Assembly (NCBI GenBank): GCA_905250125.1
Contig: CAJNOL010001327.1
Coordinates: forward strand, 1 to 64,000
Direction of reading: 5' to 3'
Source of the DNA: Rotaria sordida
Lineage: Eukaryota > Rotifera > Eurotatoria > Philodinida > Philodinidae
Length of the DNA: 64,000 nucleotides
Shown: one piece after another, positions 1-12,393 of the stretch
How the letters are laid out: each line of letters begins with the position of its first letter
Position numbering within the stretch: position 1 is the first letter of the stretch
Program-made: the position numbers and the translations under genes
Notes under the pieces: model-generated
What the model was told of the DNA's origin: nothing
What the model saw: the letters and a program-made list of their open reading frames with translations, nothing else
The model's database searches: none

Positions 1-69
1 CTAATAGAAAATTATTTTATTTAAGTTTATTATGTTGTTTTTTTTTTTAATGAGAGAAATAATATTTAC

Positions 70-3000
70 TGGTGTATTTCGTTTCGATACACTACTATTA
101 TATCGATCATCAACTGAATGATCTGATGTTCGATCATTAGAGTCAACAAGTGAATCATCACTAAAATAATAATAATAATAATAAATAAAATGAAGAATAC
201 TTTGATATATTTAATTACGTAAAACGTCGTTTTGCTGAAGGTGATTTTTCATTATCATGTATTGTTGATCCATCAGCTAAAACAGAGAAATTTTAAAATA
301 AGAAAACAAAAAAAAAAGAAAAGAAAATTTCTCATTTATAAGCACTTTTTTATATTTGAGCATTAGGTCGTTAATAATTACTTACAATTATTTGGAGTAA
401 TGTATACTAGAGGCAATTGACGAGCGAGGGTACTAATGCCTGTTTAAAAAGATAATGATCATGGATAGTTTTGCAATAGCTCAAGAACGAAAAGACCGAC
501 AGAGGTGCGATTTTCACCAAGCGAAAGAGGAGGCATCTAGACGTCTTTTTCTCCAGTATTATATATGATGAAATCATTTTACACAAATTAATTATTTCTA
601 CAAAACATCGAAAAAATGTACAAAAGTGATCTGTCGTTCAAATCAATATTTGACAGAAAGTAAGAATATTTACTTAAAAATTACGAGAAATCCATATTTT
701 TCGAGGGACTAAATAGACGATTTTATTGGCTTAACATTAGAATGTATGAAAATAATCATTCAAATTATATCTTAAACTATAAATCTGAAGTTCCTCTATC
801 TAAATCATATATCAAAACCAAAATTTCATTGGAATGACAGACCGTTTTCATTCATTTTCTCCAATGTTTTGCAGAAATGTTTAATTTTAACATCATTCCG
901 TCTTATATAATATTGGAGAAAAAAATATCCCAATGTCTTCTCTTTGGACTAGTGAAAATCATACCTCTGTAGTTCTTTCCGTTCTGGAGTTATTGCAAAA
1001 ATACCCACAGCCATTATTTATTTCAACAGGCATTAGTTAGGTTATTTCAATTTTCTCTTTATATTCCTCGTTCATTTATATATATATATATATATATATG
1101 TTTATAATCAATGCTTACCTGGAATGTTTGCATCGTTTTTTCGACTTAATTTATCACTGTCATAAACATGTTCATCTAATAATTAGAAAGTATTATGATT
1201 AAAACAAATATAAACTTAAAATTTTTTAAAATGATTTATATTAATTAAAACAAAAAAAAGAATTTAATATCTAATGAATATATAAGAATATATTTTAGGC
1301 AAAATTAGATTTCGACTAGTGATAAAATCATACAATTACATGTTTTACTAAAAGTAGAGTGAAATGAAAAAAAGAATAATCGAGAGAATACTTTAATAAT
1401 AATGATCGTGTCACTTGCAATTATAAAGACAATTGAACTAGAGAACAATGTTTGTGTAGAAAAGAAATGGAAGTTTTTTTATTCAACAAAATTTCATTTA
1501 ACATGAGATCGTTGATGGATAGATCAGAATGTTTTGTTTTGTATATTGTTTAGTGAAATGAAAATATATTGTTGAATACAATGAAATAGTTATTCTATTC
1601 CGATTTTAATTAGTTTTTATTGTATGAATTTATGTCGAATTTTGTCTAGGCAAAATTAAAACACCAGTTCTGGTTAATGATTGTCTAGTCAATTTTAGAA
1701 TTCTAATATAATAAATAGATTAAACAGTATGGAGTAAATAATCTACATAGATTTTTTCATGCCATGAAGAGAACAAATCTGATAAAATGAGTTATAATTA
1801 ATCCTTTTTTTTTCATTTTTAACTTAGTGAGAACGGAATTCTTTTCTTTTAACCGAAAATTGATTCTTCAATTATTTTGTTTTATTTGACTGAAAATAAC
1901 TACATAAAGATTTTATGATAATAAAAAAGACAATTTTTCTCATCTTTTAAATATCAGAAACTCCAATTTCACCTATATTATCTATTAATTCATTAAAATC
2001 TAAATTGAAGTCACTCTCGTTCTTATCATCACTATTATATGAATTATAGGACTCGCCATTGACTTCATTATTGCCATATCATTCCATTCATTTAGTTTTT
2101 ATTAAAAATAGAACCTGAAGAAATGCAGAGTACAAATAGGTTTATTTTCGTCTGAATGAAAAGGTGAAAAAAGCTTGTTTATCAAAATCAAGAACAACGA
2201 TTATTCGTCAATGAGAATAAGAACATATGTATATATATCGAAGTGTAATAAAGAGTGAGAATATTCTTGAAAGACAATAAATCAGGAGAAAAGAGAGGAA
2301 TCATAATATTACGGATACAATAGCAGAAAGAATAGAAAAAACTTGAAAACAATTTACAGTAAAACTTCTCTGATATGAACACTATTGGAACTGTCCACAA
2401 GAACTCATGTAGCAGAAATTCTCGTTATTGAGATCTTTTCACTTTCTTTTTGCAGCTTAAAATTAGTCAGCTACTATCGCTTTTCGATTGTTCACGGTGA
2501 TCTTTTTCTTCTTTCCAACAATTTATTAATTCAGATATTTTAATCATTAGTAAATCAACATCTATTGCTATGATTTGGGTATACTAGCTGTGAACATAAA
2601 AACGATGATGCGTTATGCCAAGCACTGTTTCTATTGTCTCATATTATTTATTTTCCTTCTAAATATGCACGTTTAGTTCATTTCATTCTTATCTGTGTCC
2701 CATGATTATTCTTCATAAAACAATACACATGATATCATTTTCTCTTTCTTTGTGTATGTGACTGATAGAATAAATATTACTTACATTATAGAGGTTTTTA
2801 TTGCTTAGGGCATCAGAGATAAGCACACTTACTGCTCAGAATAAGGAGGTGATCACATTAGAGAAGTTCTATTATATGTGAGAAGAAGAAAAGAAAGATG
2901 AATGTATGAGATGATCAATGGATTCATTTATGATCTATATAACATTGTAGATCTAACAATTTAATTTAAACAAAATACTTTTCTCTACTAAAAAACAGAT

Positions 3001-4568
3001 TGGACAACGTATATCTCACTGTCCTGAAAGGGTTAACCTGTGATTAAACGTGAAAATATAATATGAAAAGATGCTAAAACGTATCAAATAAATGATTAAT
3101 AATTTATAAAAAGTTTGAATAAAAAATATGTCACGCAGACTAATCCTTAGTGTTTCGAAAGGTAGATTTTTAATAAATTCTTGTTTTTCATATGCTACCT
3201 TACAACAAATATATCACGATTTTTAACAGAGTATATAATTCCATTTTCAACAAAAAAGGATATCTATTTGTATACGATAAGATATGAATATCTTGTAAAT
3301 TCTATGGCTTTTACTATATCTAATGAACTTACGACTTGAATCAATATAAAATTGAGAATTTCCAATTTCATTTGTTCCGACACTTGACACAGATGAATGA
3401 GCAGGTTCAAATGTATTACTATATTGATTTTGTATTGATACATTTTGATTATTATTTATTGGTCCACTTGTAAATGTTGTTGTTATTGTTGATGGTGATT
3501 GTGATGATGATGATGATGGTTGTGGTAATGATGATACTAATGTTGTTGATGAATTTGGATTATGATGATGACTATCCGATTCTGGATAATGAAATGGTAT
3601 TGTTTGTTCATTTGTATTTGGTGTTGAAACAGTTATTGGTTGATCTGTCGTAGTTGTTGAACGATGTTTTAAACTACCACCAGTAACTTTTGCTGCTGTA
3701 CTTTTTATATTAGTAAATAGATCTTTTGATAATGTATAATTATGTGGTATATCACCGGCTTGTATACGTGAAATATCTGTATGATAATTAGCAATTTTTT
3801 TTTCTAATTCTTTTTTTGTATCTTGTAATGTTCGTATACGTTTATCAAATGTAGCATTTGTTGTTCGAGAAGAAGTTATTTCATTATTTGTATTTGGTAT
3901 TGTTGTAACACGAAGAAAATCTGATATTTCTTGTTCAACACTTTGTTGAGCTTTTAAATATAAACGTTGTGCTTTTTCTAATTTTGCTTCAACTTTAGCT
4001 AATGCTGCTTGTTTTTTACGTTCATGTGGATCCAAATCAGATGTTGATAAATTTTTTTTACGTAATAATGCTGATGCTGAAGAACTATTTATATTATAGT
4101 CACCATCTTTACCACTTGTATTTAACTATTAAAAAAAGAAATAAAATAAACATATAAATCAAGATATTTATTTAATTAGAATAAAAAAATAGAATTTACA
4201 TTGTCTGATATATTTAATGCTTGTTGATCTAATAGACGAAAACTTTCTATTTTTGATCGACCAGATTGATGACCAGGTAATGAATTTGAATTTCCAGCAC
4301 CAGGTGTTGTTACGACTGAACTAGATTTTGAATTTGTAGATCGTGCAACACCAGGTAGAGTATTAGTTTTATTAGCTGGTACTCCTGAATGAAGAAGATC
4401 CAAACATATCGATGGACTACCAATAGTTGTAGTAGTTTGTGTTTCTAATATAGGATTTGTCACTTGACGTCGATATCGTCTAGATTAAAATAAAAGTAAA
4501 AGATTCATTTCATGAATATAATTTTATCTTATGTACCTTTTTCGAGATACACACCAAAACTGACTCAT
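70..4568 (-). CDS. TMCC: TMCC-family transmembrane and coiled-coil protein (5' part, short N-terminal isoform)
   Basis: TMCC proteins are ER-anchored coiled-coil proteins with two C-terminal membrane segments. Exons on the minus strand in order: 4568-4537 (start, reads MSQFWCVSRK), 4479-4200, 4125-3333, 1175-1119, 276-219 and 160-70. All junctions are GT-AG and the phases close, giving about 437 codons before the edge. The 4125-3333 exon holds the family's first coiled coil (QRLYLKAQQSVEQEISDFLR, then KRIRTLQDTKKELEKKIANY), followed by the IQAGDIPHNYTLSKDLF and AAKVTGG stretch. This matches the TMCC pattern of a charged helix, a short Pro-containing turn and then a KVTG motif. Upstream residues resemble a TMCC-type LDLLxxGxP...SKIESFRLLDQQ segment. 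The 3' exons are Ser/Asp-rich linker. The second long coiled coil and the membrane anchors must lie beyond the left edge. I cannot say which of TMCC1, 2 or 3 is closest; an invertebrate may have a single ancestral copy. Family assignment rests on remembered motifs, not a search. Confidence 0.83.
433..1036. repeat. Foldback (inverted-repeat) element in a TMCC intron
   Basis: The left arm around 433-535 and the right arm around 945-1036 are imperfect reverse complements. Paired blocks include CTAATGCCTGTT with AACAGGCATTAG, TTTTGCAATAGCTC with its mate GAGTTATTGCAAAA, and GACAGAGGTGCGATTTTC with GAAAATCATACCTCTGT. The arms enclose a few hundred bases without a convincing ORF. It lies in the 842-nt intron 277-1118, far longer than the 58-nt neighbour intron. 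It is probably a non-autonomous mobile element. I did not find an obvious target-site duplication. Confidence 0.65.
1176..3332. other. Long TMCC intron, no gene recognised
   Basis: This 2.16-kb intron joins the exons ending at 3333 and starting at 1175 in the same frame, so no coding exon is missing. It is AT-rich sequence with short chance ORFs. A minus-strand stretch near 2046-1956 translates into an acidic, Asn/Asp-rich run but is bounded by stops without splice support. Confidence 0.6.
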
Positions 4569-6060
4569 TACTAGATTCTATATATATATTTTAAGGCGCT
4601 CTATTTTGTTTATCGTGATTATTATTATTGCTCGTACGTAAATATGTATTGTCTTTTATTTTATTTCACTTCCTTACGTTATGTTTGCAATATTTAGGGC
4701 CTCGTTTTCATTCATAATTGAGTGTGATAAGCAATGCGGAACGGCAATTTTCAGCTGATTTTGGACATACCTGAATGCTAGCGTACCTGTTGAAAAGCGT
4801 CTAGAAGGCATAGATTTCGTTTTTTTTCTTTTTGAACTTATATTGTCAAATTACTTTTTTATATTCTTACAATTATATATATATTGCGTATGTAATCGTA
4901 TTTGAATCGCCATGGCATTTTTTTACTTTTTTTCTTTTTCTTCCAGACTTAACGGCCTTCTACTATTTTTTTTTTCTCTATTGATTTATTTTGACGAATG
5001 GCTCGTATCGTACAACATGAAAAAGAAAACATACAAATTAACGAGGTAAAAGACAGTCGATGTTAAAAAATCGATACCGATAACAAGAAGGAAAAAAAAG
5101 GAATGGGATATAAATGAGATTGACAATAAACGATAGAAACGATCGTAATCGCAGATAAAAAGTAGGTAAAAGCATGTTTTTTTTTAAAAATAGATTAGAC
5201 GAATCTAAACACGATATTAACTTCATTACAATTTAGGTAATATCGAAACATCCTCAGCGTTCTCGATGATTGAAGATATATAAATATAAACTGTGAATGA
5301 AATAATAGAGTTCAGTGTTATAGAATTGAACCTTAAGTGTATAAAGTCATTTTTTTGCCGAGAGAATAACTATTATTGTTTACTTCATATAGTGCAATGA
5401 GCGAAGAAATCAATTAGAGATTTATTTAAGGTTGAATAAAAGATTGACCTTTTCAATATATTTATGAGATATGATTATTAGTGATAAAGAAATTGCGAAT
5501 AAAAATCTAGAGCTTATATTTCTATTTGTATTTGTTTTTTATTAATTTTTAATCATAACTATTCTTGTTCAAATTTCTATTGATTAATTTTTTATGAAGT
5601 CATGATAAGAAAAAAAAATATCTATTGAAATGAATTATATATGTAAAAAAAACAATCTCAAATTGAGAAAAATTTTATTTACTTAGCAATAAAATCCTTT
5701 ATTTTAAAGCTTCTTCTATATTTATCAATCAAATCTTTTAACATAGTTCCACCGGACAAAGATTGCATATTCGAAATCTTATTTTTACCATTCCGTATGA
5801 TCAAAATTTATTCTTAAAATAGGACTATTCTTTAATTAGAATATCTAAATTAAATGAAATTATCTTCTTCTCAAAATATTGACAATTAACTAACGTTCCA
5901 GATGAATCCTCTTTTGTGTATTTGAATCTAAACTAAAACAAATATATGAATTAATCGTATTGATCTCATATTATCTTTTAAAAGTGTCATCAAAAAAAAA
6001 AAAGAAAATAGATCTTCTACAATAATTTTTCTTTAATTTAGAATATAATGAATACATTAC
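4569..6060. other. Non-coding stretch between the two TMCC first exons
   Basis: This would be the promoter region of the proximal start and an intron of the distal-start transcript. A short TA run (about 4580-4592) and T-rich tracts are present. No reliable TATA box or ORF is visible. Confidence 0.5.
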
Positions 6061-6134
6061 CTTTTTTCACGATTTTCATCCTTTGAACTACCAGTACTAT
6101 TAGTTTGTCTAAGTGTGTTTTCGATATCATTCAT
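6061..6134 (-). CDS. TMCC: Alternative first coding exon of the TMCC gene
   Basis: The exon starts with ATG at 6134-6132 and reads MNDIENTLRQTNSTGSSKDE then NREK. It ends ...AAAAAAG|GTAATG in phase 2. The proximal first exon at 4568-4537 ends in the same phase and also with AAAAAG|GT. Either exon can therefore join the common exon starting at 4479 (reading RYRRQVTNP). The result would be a longer, acidic N-terminus of 24 residues instead of 10. Vertebrate TMCC genes also use alternative 5' exons, so two promoters are plausible. No transcript evidence is available here. Confidence 0.7.
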
Positions 6135-8257
6135 AGTTATTTAACATATATCTGAAAGAAAAAATAATAATAATAATATATATTATATGTCTAAGTTATC
6201 GTCTTATCTATTGTCTTTTCTCAAAAAAAGCAACATCTACTATTTTTAGTTACAAACTTTCAGTATTTGTACGTCAAACAAGAGATTCGTATGTTCTTGT
6301 CAATAATTATACTAATGGTGTATCAATAATGCTATGTAATAAATAACACCGCAGGTTGTTATAGAAAAATATTTCTCACATAAAAAAAACCAAGGTGAGC
6401 ATATGACGTTCGATGGAAAGTGAATAAATAAAATGACGAAAAACATGAATATCATAAATATGAGGAAGAAAAAGTCTAAGATAACATTTTTTTTTCTCTA
6501 TTTTATCATATAAAATACTTTAATACATTCATTTGATGCATATTCTTGAAATAATTATGGCAAGAAAAAGATGTAGTTATTCTCCTACGCATTCAAATCA
6601 TAATGTACGCATATCTACATATCTGTTGTATATATAATAAGCTATAAAGAAAAAAAATTGCATTGATACTGTCATGCACTAGTAATAAAAAAGCACGAGG
6701 CGAGATGACAGAAAAGAAAGAAAAAAAAGGAAGAGTTTTGTTTTTTTGTATTATCTTTTTTTCGGCGTATTATTTTTTTTTCATTGCTATTAATATTGCT
6801 TACATATAAATATGTTTTTTTTCTTTGTTTAATCGACATTGATCAATCATCTAAACAATAGAAACATTCCGAAAAACAAAATTCCTTATTTTTCTTATCA
6901 TTAATACAAGAGTAATTTTGTTTATTTAATAAAGTATTTGTTTGATAATAAATATCTCTTTCATACAAATAATGATTTTCTGCTTTAATCTTTTCTATCA
7001 ATAATGCACAGATCAAGAAGTAAAAAAAATGGTAGAATTTGCTCTTCATCATTATTGTTTTATGACATTAAATGATGTTCTTGATTTTATTGTATTGATA
7101 TTACTTAAATAACAAACGGCGTCAGCAGGTTAACAAACTTCTATTTTATTCGTATCATGTAATGAAGAAACAGCAGGAGATAATGTGAATTTTTCACTAT
7201 TAAGCCATGATGGAGATCTATTAAAAATAAAAGAATTCGATAACGAAGACATTGCTAATGATTGAAAGGATTCATAAAGTTAAAAATGATAAATGTAATG
7301 AATTTGTTAAAAGAATTTATTGTTTTTTTTTTAATTAATAAAAATTCAATATTCTCACAACATTCCATATTAATATTGAATCTAACAATATTTTTTTTCT
7401 AATGTTTCAATAAGATAATAATCATTTCATTGTTGATAATCTGTCTTATTTAAACATAACATTTAACAAAAAAAAAGTAATCAAATAAATTCTATATATG
7501 ATTCATCTCGATATAATGTATAAGTAATTTCATCATACATAGATTATCATAACATGTACCCAAACACTATAATCTTGAAAAAAAAACAAAAGAATCATAA
7601 TCGCATCGATTGAATAAAAAACATCATTATCATATAATTCTAATGGTAAAAAATTTTGTTGGATCAATAAATTTATTTAAATATGGTTTAGTAAAACATA
7701 TCTGTATAAAACAAATTGATTTGTTTTATACAATAGACCATACCGACAATGAATACACGCATGATTAACATTAAATATATTGTACCTATGAGAACATAAA
7801 CTCCATGGTCATATAATAATTTAAATAGATTAATTATTAATGATTAACATTCGATGGAATGATGAAAATTACTTATCGCTATTGTAAAATTTATTATAAT
7901 ACATTTGATTTTTTGTTTCTTCGTTTCGGATAATCAATCAGCAGATGCTAATATAGATATAAAAAAAAACTATAACGTTCTGTGACTTTCTATTGATCCA
8001 TATTCATGCACTAAGAAACAAGATTTATATACTGACATCTATTAGAAAATTTTTATTATGTAATTATAAAAGTTAATCTTTATAAAATAAATTTCAAAAG
8101 TCTTAATCCTAATTCAATAAGTTTTTAATTTCATATCATATAAATCTTTATCATAAGATTATAGATCTAAACCCATAGTAATAACATCCTTAATGGCTTT
8201 TAAATAGTTAAGAGACGAAATTCATTGATATCTTCTATATATTTGTTTTTATTAAAC
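6135..8257. other. Intergenic region between divergent TMCC and ENKD1
   Basis: About 2.1 kb separates the distal TMCC start (minus) and the ENKD1 start (plus), so it probably holds both promoters. Two small minus-strand ORFs are visible. One at 7052-6843 has 69 codons with a hydrophobic, signal-peptide-like N-terminus and four later cysteines. The other at 7252-7130 has 40 codons and starts MSSLSNSF. Neither has a splice partner or a recognisable relative, so I do not call them genes. Confidence 0.45.
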
Positions 8258-10537
8258 ATGCTTTTATCTCAACAATCACATCAATGGTCGAATCAATCAA
8301 ATTCATCTTTTACAAATAATTATGATCGTCAACAAAAATCCGATAATCGAATAAATAATTCACAAGGTATATAAAGTAAATTTCTAAGAAACTTCACATA
8401 ATTCTATCCTTGATTTTTCAGGACGACCACTTTTAACAGGTCCTATTCCAGCAACACCAGACTATGAATATGATACTCGTGCTACCAGGTAAGTAAAATT
8501 CACTTAAAACTATAAGATATATATATATATATATGAGTTGTAACCAGTTCGATCATCACCGATTGAAAAATATTTTGTAGATATGCCATTTTTCTCTGAT
8601 AAAACTTGTTGAGAGTAAGTTTGCTTGTTCTGATCAAAATAATCAAACAGTACAATCAGTTGATTGGTAATATAATCTTTTTTTTTTCGCGCTATTTATT
8701 GACATATCACATATGCATTTTTGAGAAATCTAACAGATATAAACGGCTATAGAATTATGAAGATTTGTAAAGACTCAATGCAAACAAGGAAAATGATTTT
8801 TTTTTTCGAAGCCACTCCTATTAATCGATTAAGAATAATTCGACAAACTAGTGGGATCGAACTAGTTCAAAAATTCTCAATCGATTATAACTCTGATATG
8901 TACATATATTTCTCTAGTGCACCATGTAGTTCTCGTGGTATTGCTCGAGTTCATGGTTCTGATGCGAAAGCAATTCATAAACGAGCAACAAATGGTACTG
9001 GTGTTCCATTTTTATTTGAAGTTCAAGGAACAGGTCTTTCATCAATACATGGAACAGCAGCAAGTATGAATTTTGATTTTATTTTTAATGAAAACAAATA
9101 TTTTTCTTTTCAAATATAGAACCACCTATAAATCATTTAAATGAAAATGTCAAACGAATTCGACATGTAATGCGAGAATCACGACAAAGACAAATAACGA
9201 AAGAACAAAATAAACCAATACCTGTTAAAGCACTTTGGCATTCTAAACAATATGATCATGTGCAATCGAAAGTTAAACAAAGATTAGACGAAGTAATATA
9301 ATAATTGTTTTCTAACATTGATCATTAACTACAGTACTTAAATTTATTTCGTTCAAATTTTTATTTCGAAAAACAATAATATTTTTTTGTGATATTAAAA
9401 GATTGTCTTTAGAAGTATTGATAAAGATTACTAACGTAATTCTTTAGTATTTGGTCAAAAACAAAAAAGAAATAACAAGTGACGAGATTAACACAACATG
9501 ACTCGAGAACAGATAAATTATTAATCCTGACCTTTTTCTTCGTTAGACGTCAGTTAAATCCTGGATTTCATTTACATAAATTACAGACGTGATCTTTTTT
9601 AATTCGTTCCAAATTCATAATTAAACAAACCGTACTGTTTACTTGATAATGATTAATGGATCAATAAAATATTGTTTATTTCTTATACATAACTAATCTA
9701 TCCTTGATATTTTATAGGAAACTCATCGTTCAGTATCTCGACCTCAATCAGCTCGAGGAAATTTTCTTCATGCACATGAAAATACGGGACCACAATATCT
9801 TCGATCACAATCTGTATCTAGTTCACGTCGAGGCTCAATAGCTTCATCTATTGATTTAGTATAATTAAAAATTCAACAACAAAAAAAAAACAAACTAGAC
9901 GAATTTCTTTTGTTTTTGATTATTTTCATAGGGTACAACACAATTAGATGATAGATCAAAACCTGATTATGTAAAAATAAATTCACAATATGTAAAAAAT
10001 ATTCCGAAAGTACGTAAAACAATGAGTGAAGAAATTGTTGAACAAGCACGAGCAAAAAAAGAACAACAATTAAACAATTATTATGAAAAACAAAAAGGAC
10101 GTGTACCTGATTAGTAAATTTTTGTTCATATAAAAACAAATTAATTTTCTTTTAAAATTAATGTTTTCTTTTTTTTTTTATTTTTTAGTATTGAAAAAAT
10201 TAGAGAACAACGAACACAAGAAATAAATGATGAACGTGCTAATGCACCCGATCCAGATTGTCCTCTTGGTCATGTCAAAATTGATAATGATAAACGTTTG
10301 TCAACATTACGACAACTTCAACTAAGTAATGAATAAATAAATATAAATTGATTGATTTTTTTTTTCTTTTTATTAGATCGAATTGAACTTGAAAAAAAGC
10401 TTAGTCATTTACCTATTCGTAATGATTCATTAACACTTCGACGAACAAAAGAAGAAATTGAAAAGAAAATTATTGAATTAGATGAAGCTATTAAAATTTT
10501 TTCTAAACCAAAAGTATTTGCTAAACTTGAAGAATGA
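8258..10537 (+). CDS. ENKD1: Enkurin domain-containing protein 1 (ENKD1)
   Basis: ENKD1 is a microtubule- and centriole-associated protein that promotes CP110 removal and cilium formation and helps orient the spindle. Eight exons: 8258-8366, 8422-8488, 8918-9063, 9120-9292, 9718-9858, 9932-10113, 10189-10325 and 10377-10537. They sum to 372 codons (371 aa), close to the roughly 346 aa of the human protein. Recognisable blocks in order are GPIPATPDY (N-terminal), NVKRIRHVMRESRQRQ followed by PVKALWHSKQYDHVQSKVK (matching PLKALWRSPKYDKVESRVK), and EQARAKKEQQLNNYYEKQKG. Next come the PDPDCPLGH...RLSTLRQLQ segment and the enkurin-domain C-terminus DEAIKIFSKPKVFAKLEE. The start is the first in-frame ATG of the first exon. 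An AATAAA at 10605-10610 is 68 nt after the stop. The gene is intact. The identity is very secure because the characteristic last 20 residues match. Confidence 0.93.
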
Positions 10538-10604
10538 ATATCTATGAGAACTGTAGATTTTTTTCTTTTTTTTTTTGTTATTTTTCTATAATTTGTGTAT
10601 GGAT

Positions 10605-10610
10605 AATAAA
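10605..10610 (+). terminator. Polyadenylation signal of ENKD1
   Basis: A canonical AATAAA lies 68 nt downstream of the ENKD1 stop codon, a normal 3'UTR length for such a compact genome. Confidence 0.6.
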
Positions 10611-12376
10611 GTATTTGCAGTACTATTCGATTACCATGTATAAACAAAGAAATCGTCTTTATCAAAAAAAATTTATTATTCAAGTTGGATACATCATAGA
10701 TTTCTATGCAAACTTTTGATTAGCATACTGTCTCAGTAGACGTTTTAAAAGACTTTGATAAATCGAAATATTTTCTATCTGTCTAGAAATGTCTCTTTGT
10801 AAAGCATAGAGATAAATTGAAAGATTCTTTCCATTACAAAAAATATATTCTTATTAATTATCTCAAGTTTGTTGTATTATAAAATTATTATTGGAAAATC
10901 ACGATATTCGTAAACTAAATGAATAAGTTTCGATATGAGAAGGTATTTTCTTTGTCGATTTCGTTTATTTTTATATGATTCGATATAGTACTATGATTTT
11001 CTTATTGTATTTTAAAACCTAGGATAAATAACAACAGTTTACATTGTAATAATATTTATTGATATCATTGAGGCATTATTTATCGAACAATGTAACCAAA
11101 TAGACTTCTACATATACATCTTTGTCATGTGGAATTCATATAGCTTGTAGATGAATATGAACTTTTCTATAATTTTTATTCATCGTTTGATTTATGGATA
11201 TTTATCAATGATTCTAACAGTTATTATTTTATAATCTAAAATTTCGTTAATTTTTGTCTGTCTATGTCGAATTGCAGAAAGAAAATCAATTTTAAATCTG
11301 TCATATGCTTTACAAAAATGTTAGATTAATGTTGACAACATTAGAATAATATAATGACATAAAGCATTTTATCAATTCTATTATAATTCAATTGATGATT
11401 AAATAAGAATTTTAGATAAATTGATTTGTACATAGAATACTACTTAATTAATATTGAAGATGTTCTATGGACGCTACAATAAATAATACATAGTTATGGT
11501 CCCATATTGAAATATGTATATTACTTCATATATATATACATATTTATTTATTTGAAGTACGAAGACGCGCTTGTTTAGGCGGAAACAGGAAATTAGAAAC
11601 GACGACTAGCTTCTTCGCTTGTAGAGTAAACGCGTTAATTCATTCATCAACTCGATTCTTGTCCATTATCATTGTACGACGATAGCGATGTTAGCGCAAC
11701 GACATTCTCTGTCGCTCTCTTTTTCTTTTTTTTTCTTTTTTTTTTTTTGCCTTCTATGTGTGAATGTCTTCCGGTCTTCGTTCATGTTCAATACTTTTTT
11801 CTCCTCCTTTCTCACTATATAATAGTAGCATATCAACGTGGTAAAGACAACGAGGTTCTCAGTTTTTTTTTTCTCTCATTACTATCTCTCTCTCTCTCTC
11901 TCGTTCTCTGATTGTGTTACTTAAATAAAATATCGTTGTCCGTCTATATATATGAACCATCCATCATCGCTGTAAACTTTGACGTTTACCGATCTAAATT
12001 TGAATGTCTAGTAGATAAGAGAACAATAACTGACTGATGATAGTAAGTATGTATGTATGAAAGAAAGTATTGTTCGATTCACATATGCCTACATCACCTG
12101 TCAAATTATATAGACGGTAAAAAGAAAATGTAAGTAATAGAAAGTGAAATCTCACACTTTTACCGCCTCTCATGTGTCTGTCTAGGTATGTCGTAACAGA
12201 ATGAAAGATATTTCATTAGTGTATACACTCTTGAATACCTTCATGTATATTAGGAAAATGATTAAAAAACTTAGCCAAGCACAACGAGAATCCATAAAAA
12301 ATAAATGATGTCTATTTCATTTTGATTGAATATATCAATTTAAAAAAAATGACCTTCTTTTTTTTTCTTTTATTAG
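10611..12376. other. Intergenic, no gene recognised
   Basis: AT-rich sequence. It contains a (TC)n microsatellite at about 11884-11903 and poly-T stretches near 11718-11748. The small plus-strand ORF at 11672-11911 is made mostly of those low-complexity tracts and is not credible. Confidence 0.5.
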
Positions 12377-12393
12377 ATCATTTATCTAAAATC

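Noticed and set aside
1078..1100. TA dinucleotide runs (also 8518-8534, 18450-18468, 43080-43100, 45789-45806) as possible promoters or origins
   Set aside because: Simple TA microsatellites are common in this AT-rich genome and most of these lie in introns; no positional logic supports a regulatory role.
1956..2046. Minus-strand acidic, Asn/Asp-rich open stretch that looked like a TMCC exon
   Set aside because: The flanking TMCC exons already join in the right phase without it, it is bounded by stops, and no good acceptor/donor pair gives the needed frame.
6843..7052. 69-codon minus-strand ORF with signal-peptide-like start and four cysteines
   Set aside because: Single small ORF in AT-rich DNA with no splice signals, no family resemblance and no flanking support; kept only as a note in the intergenic entry.
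9873..10139. 88-codon minus-strand ORF
   Set aside because: Antisense shadow of ENKD1 exon 6.
10405..10683. 92-codon minus-strand ORF
   Set aside because: Antisense shadow of the last ENKD1 exon plus its 3'UTR.
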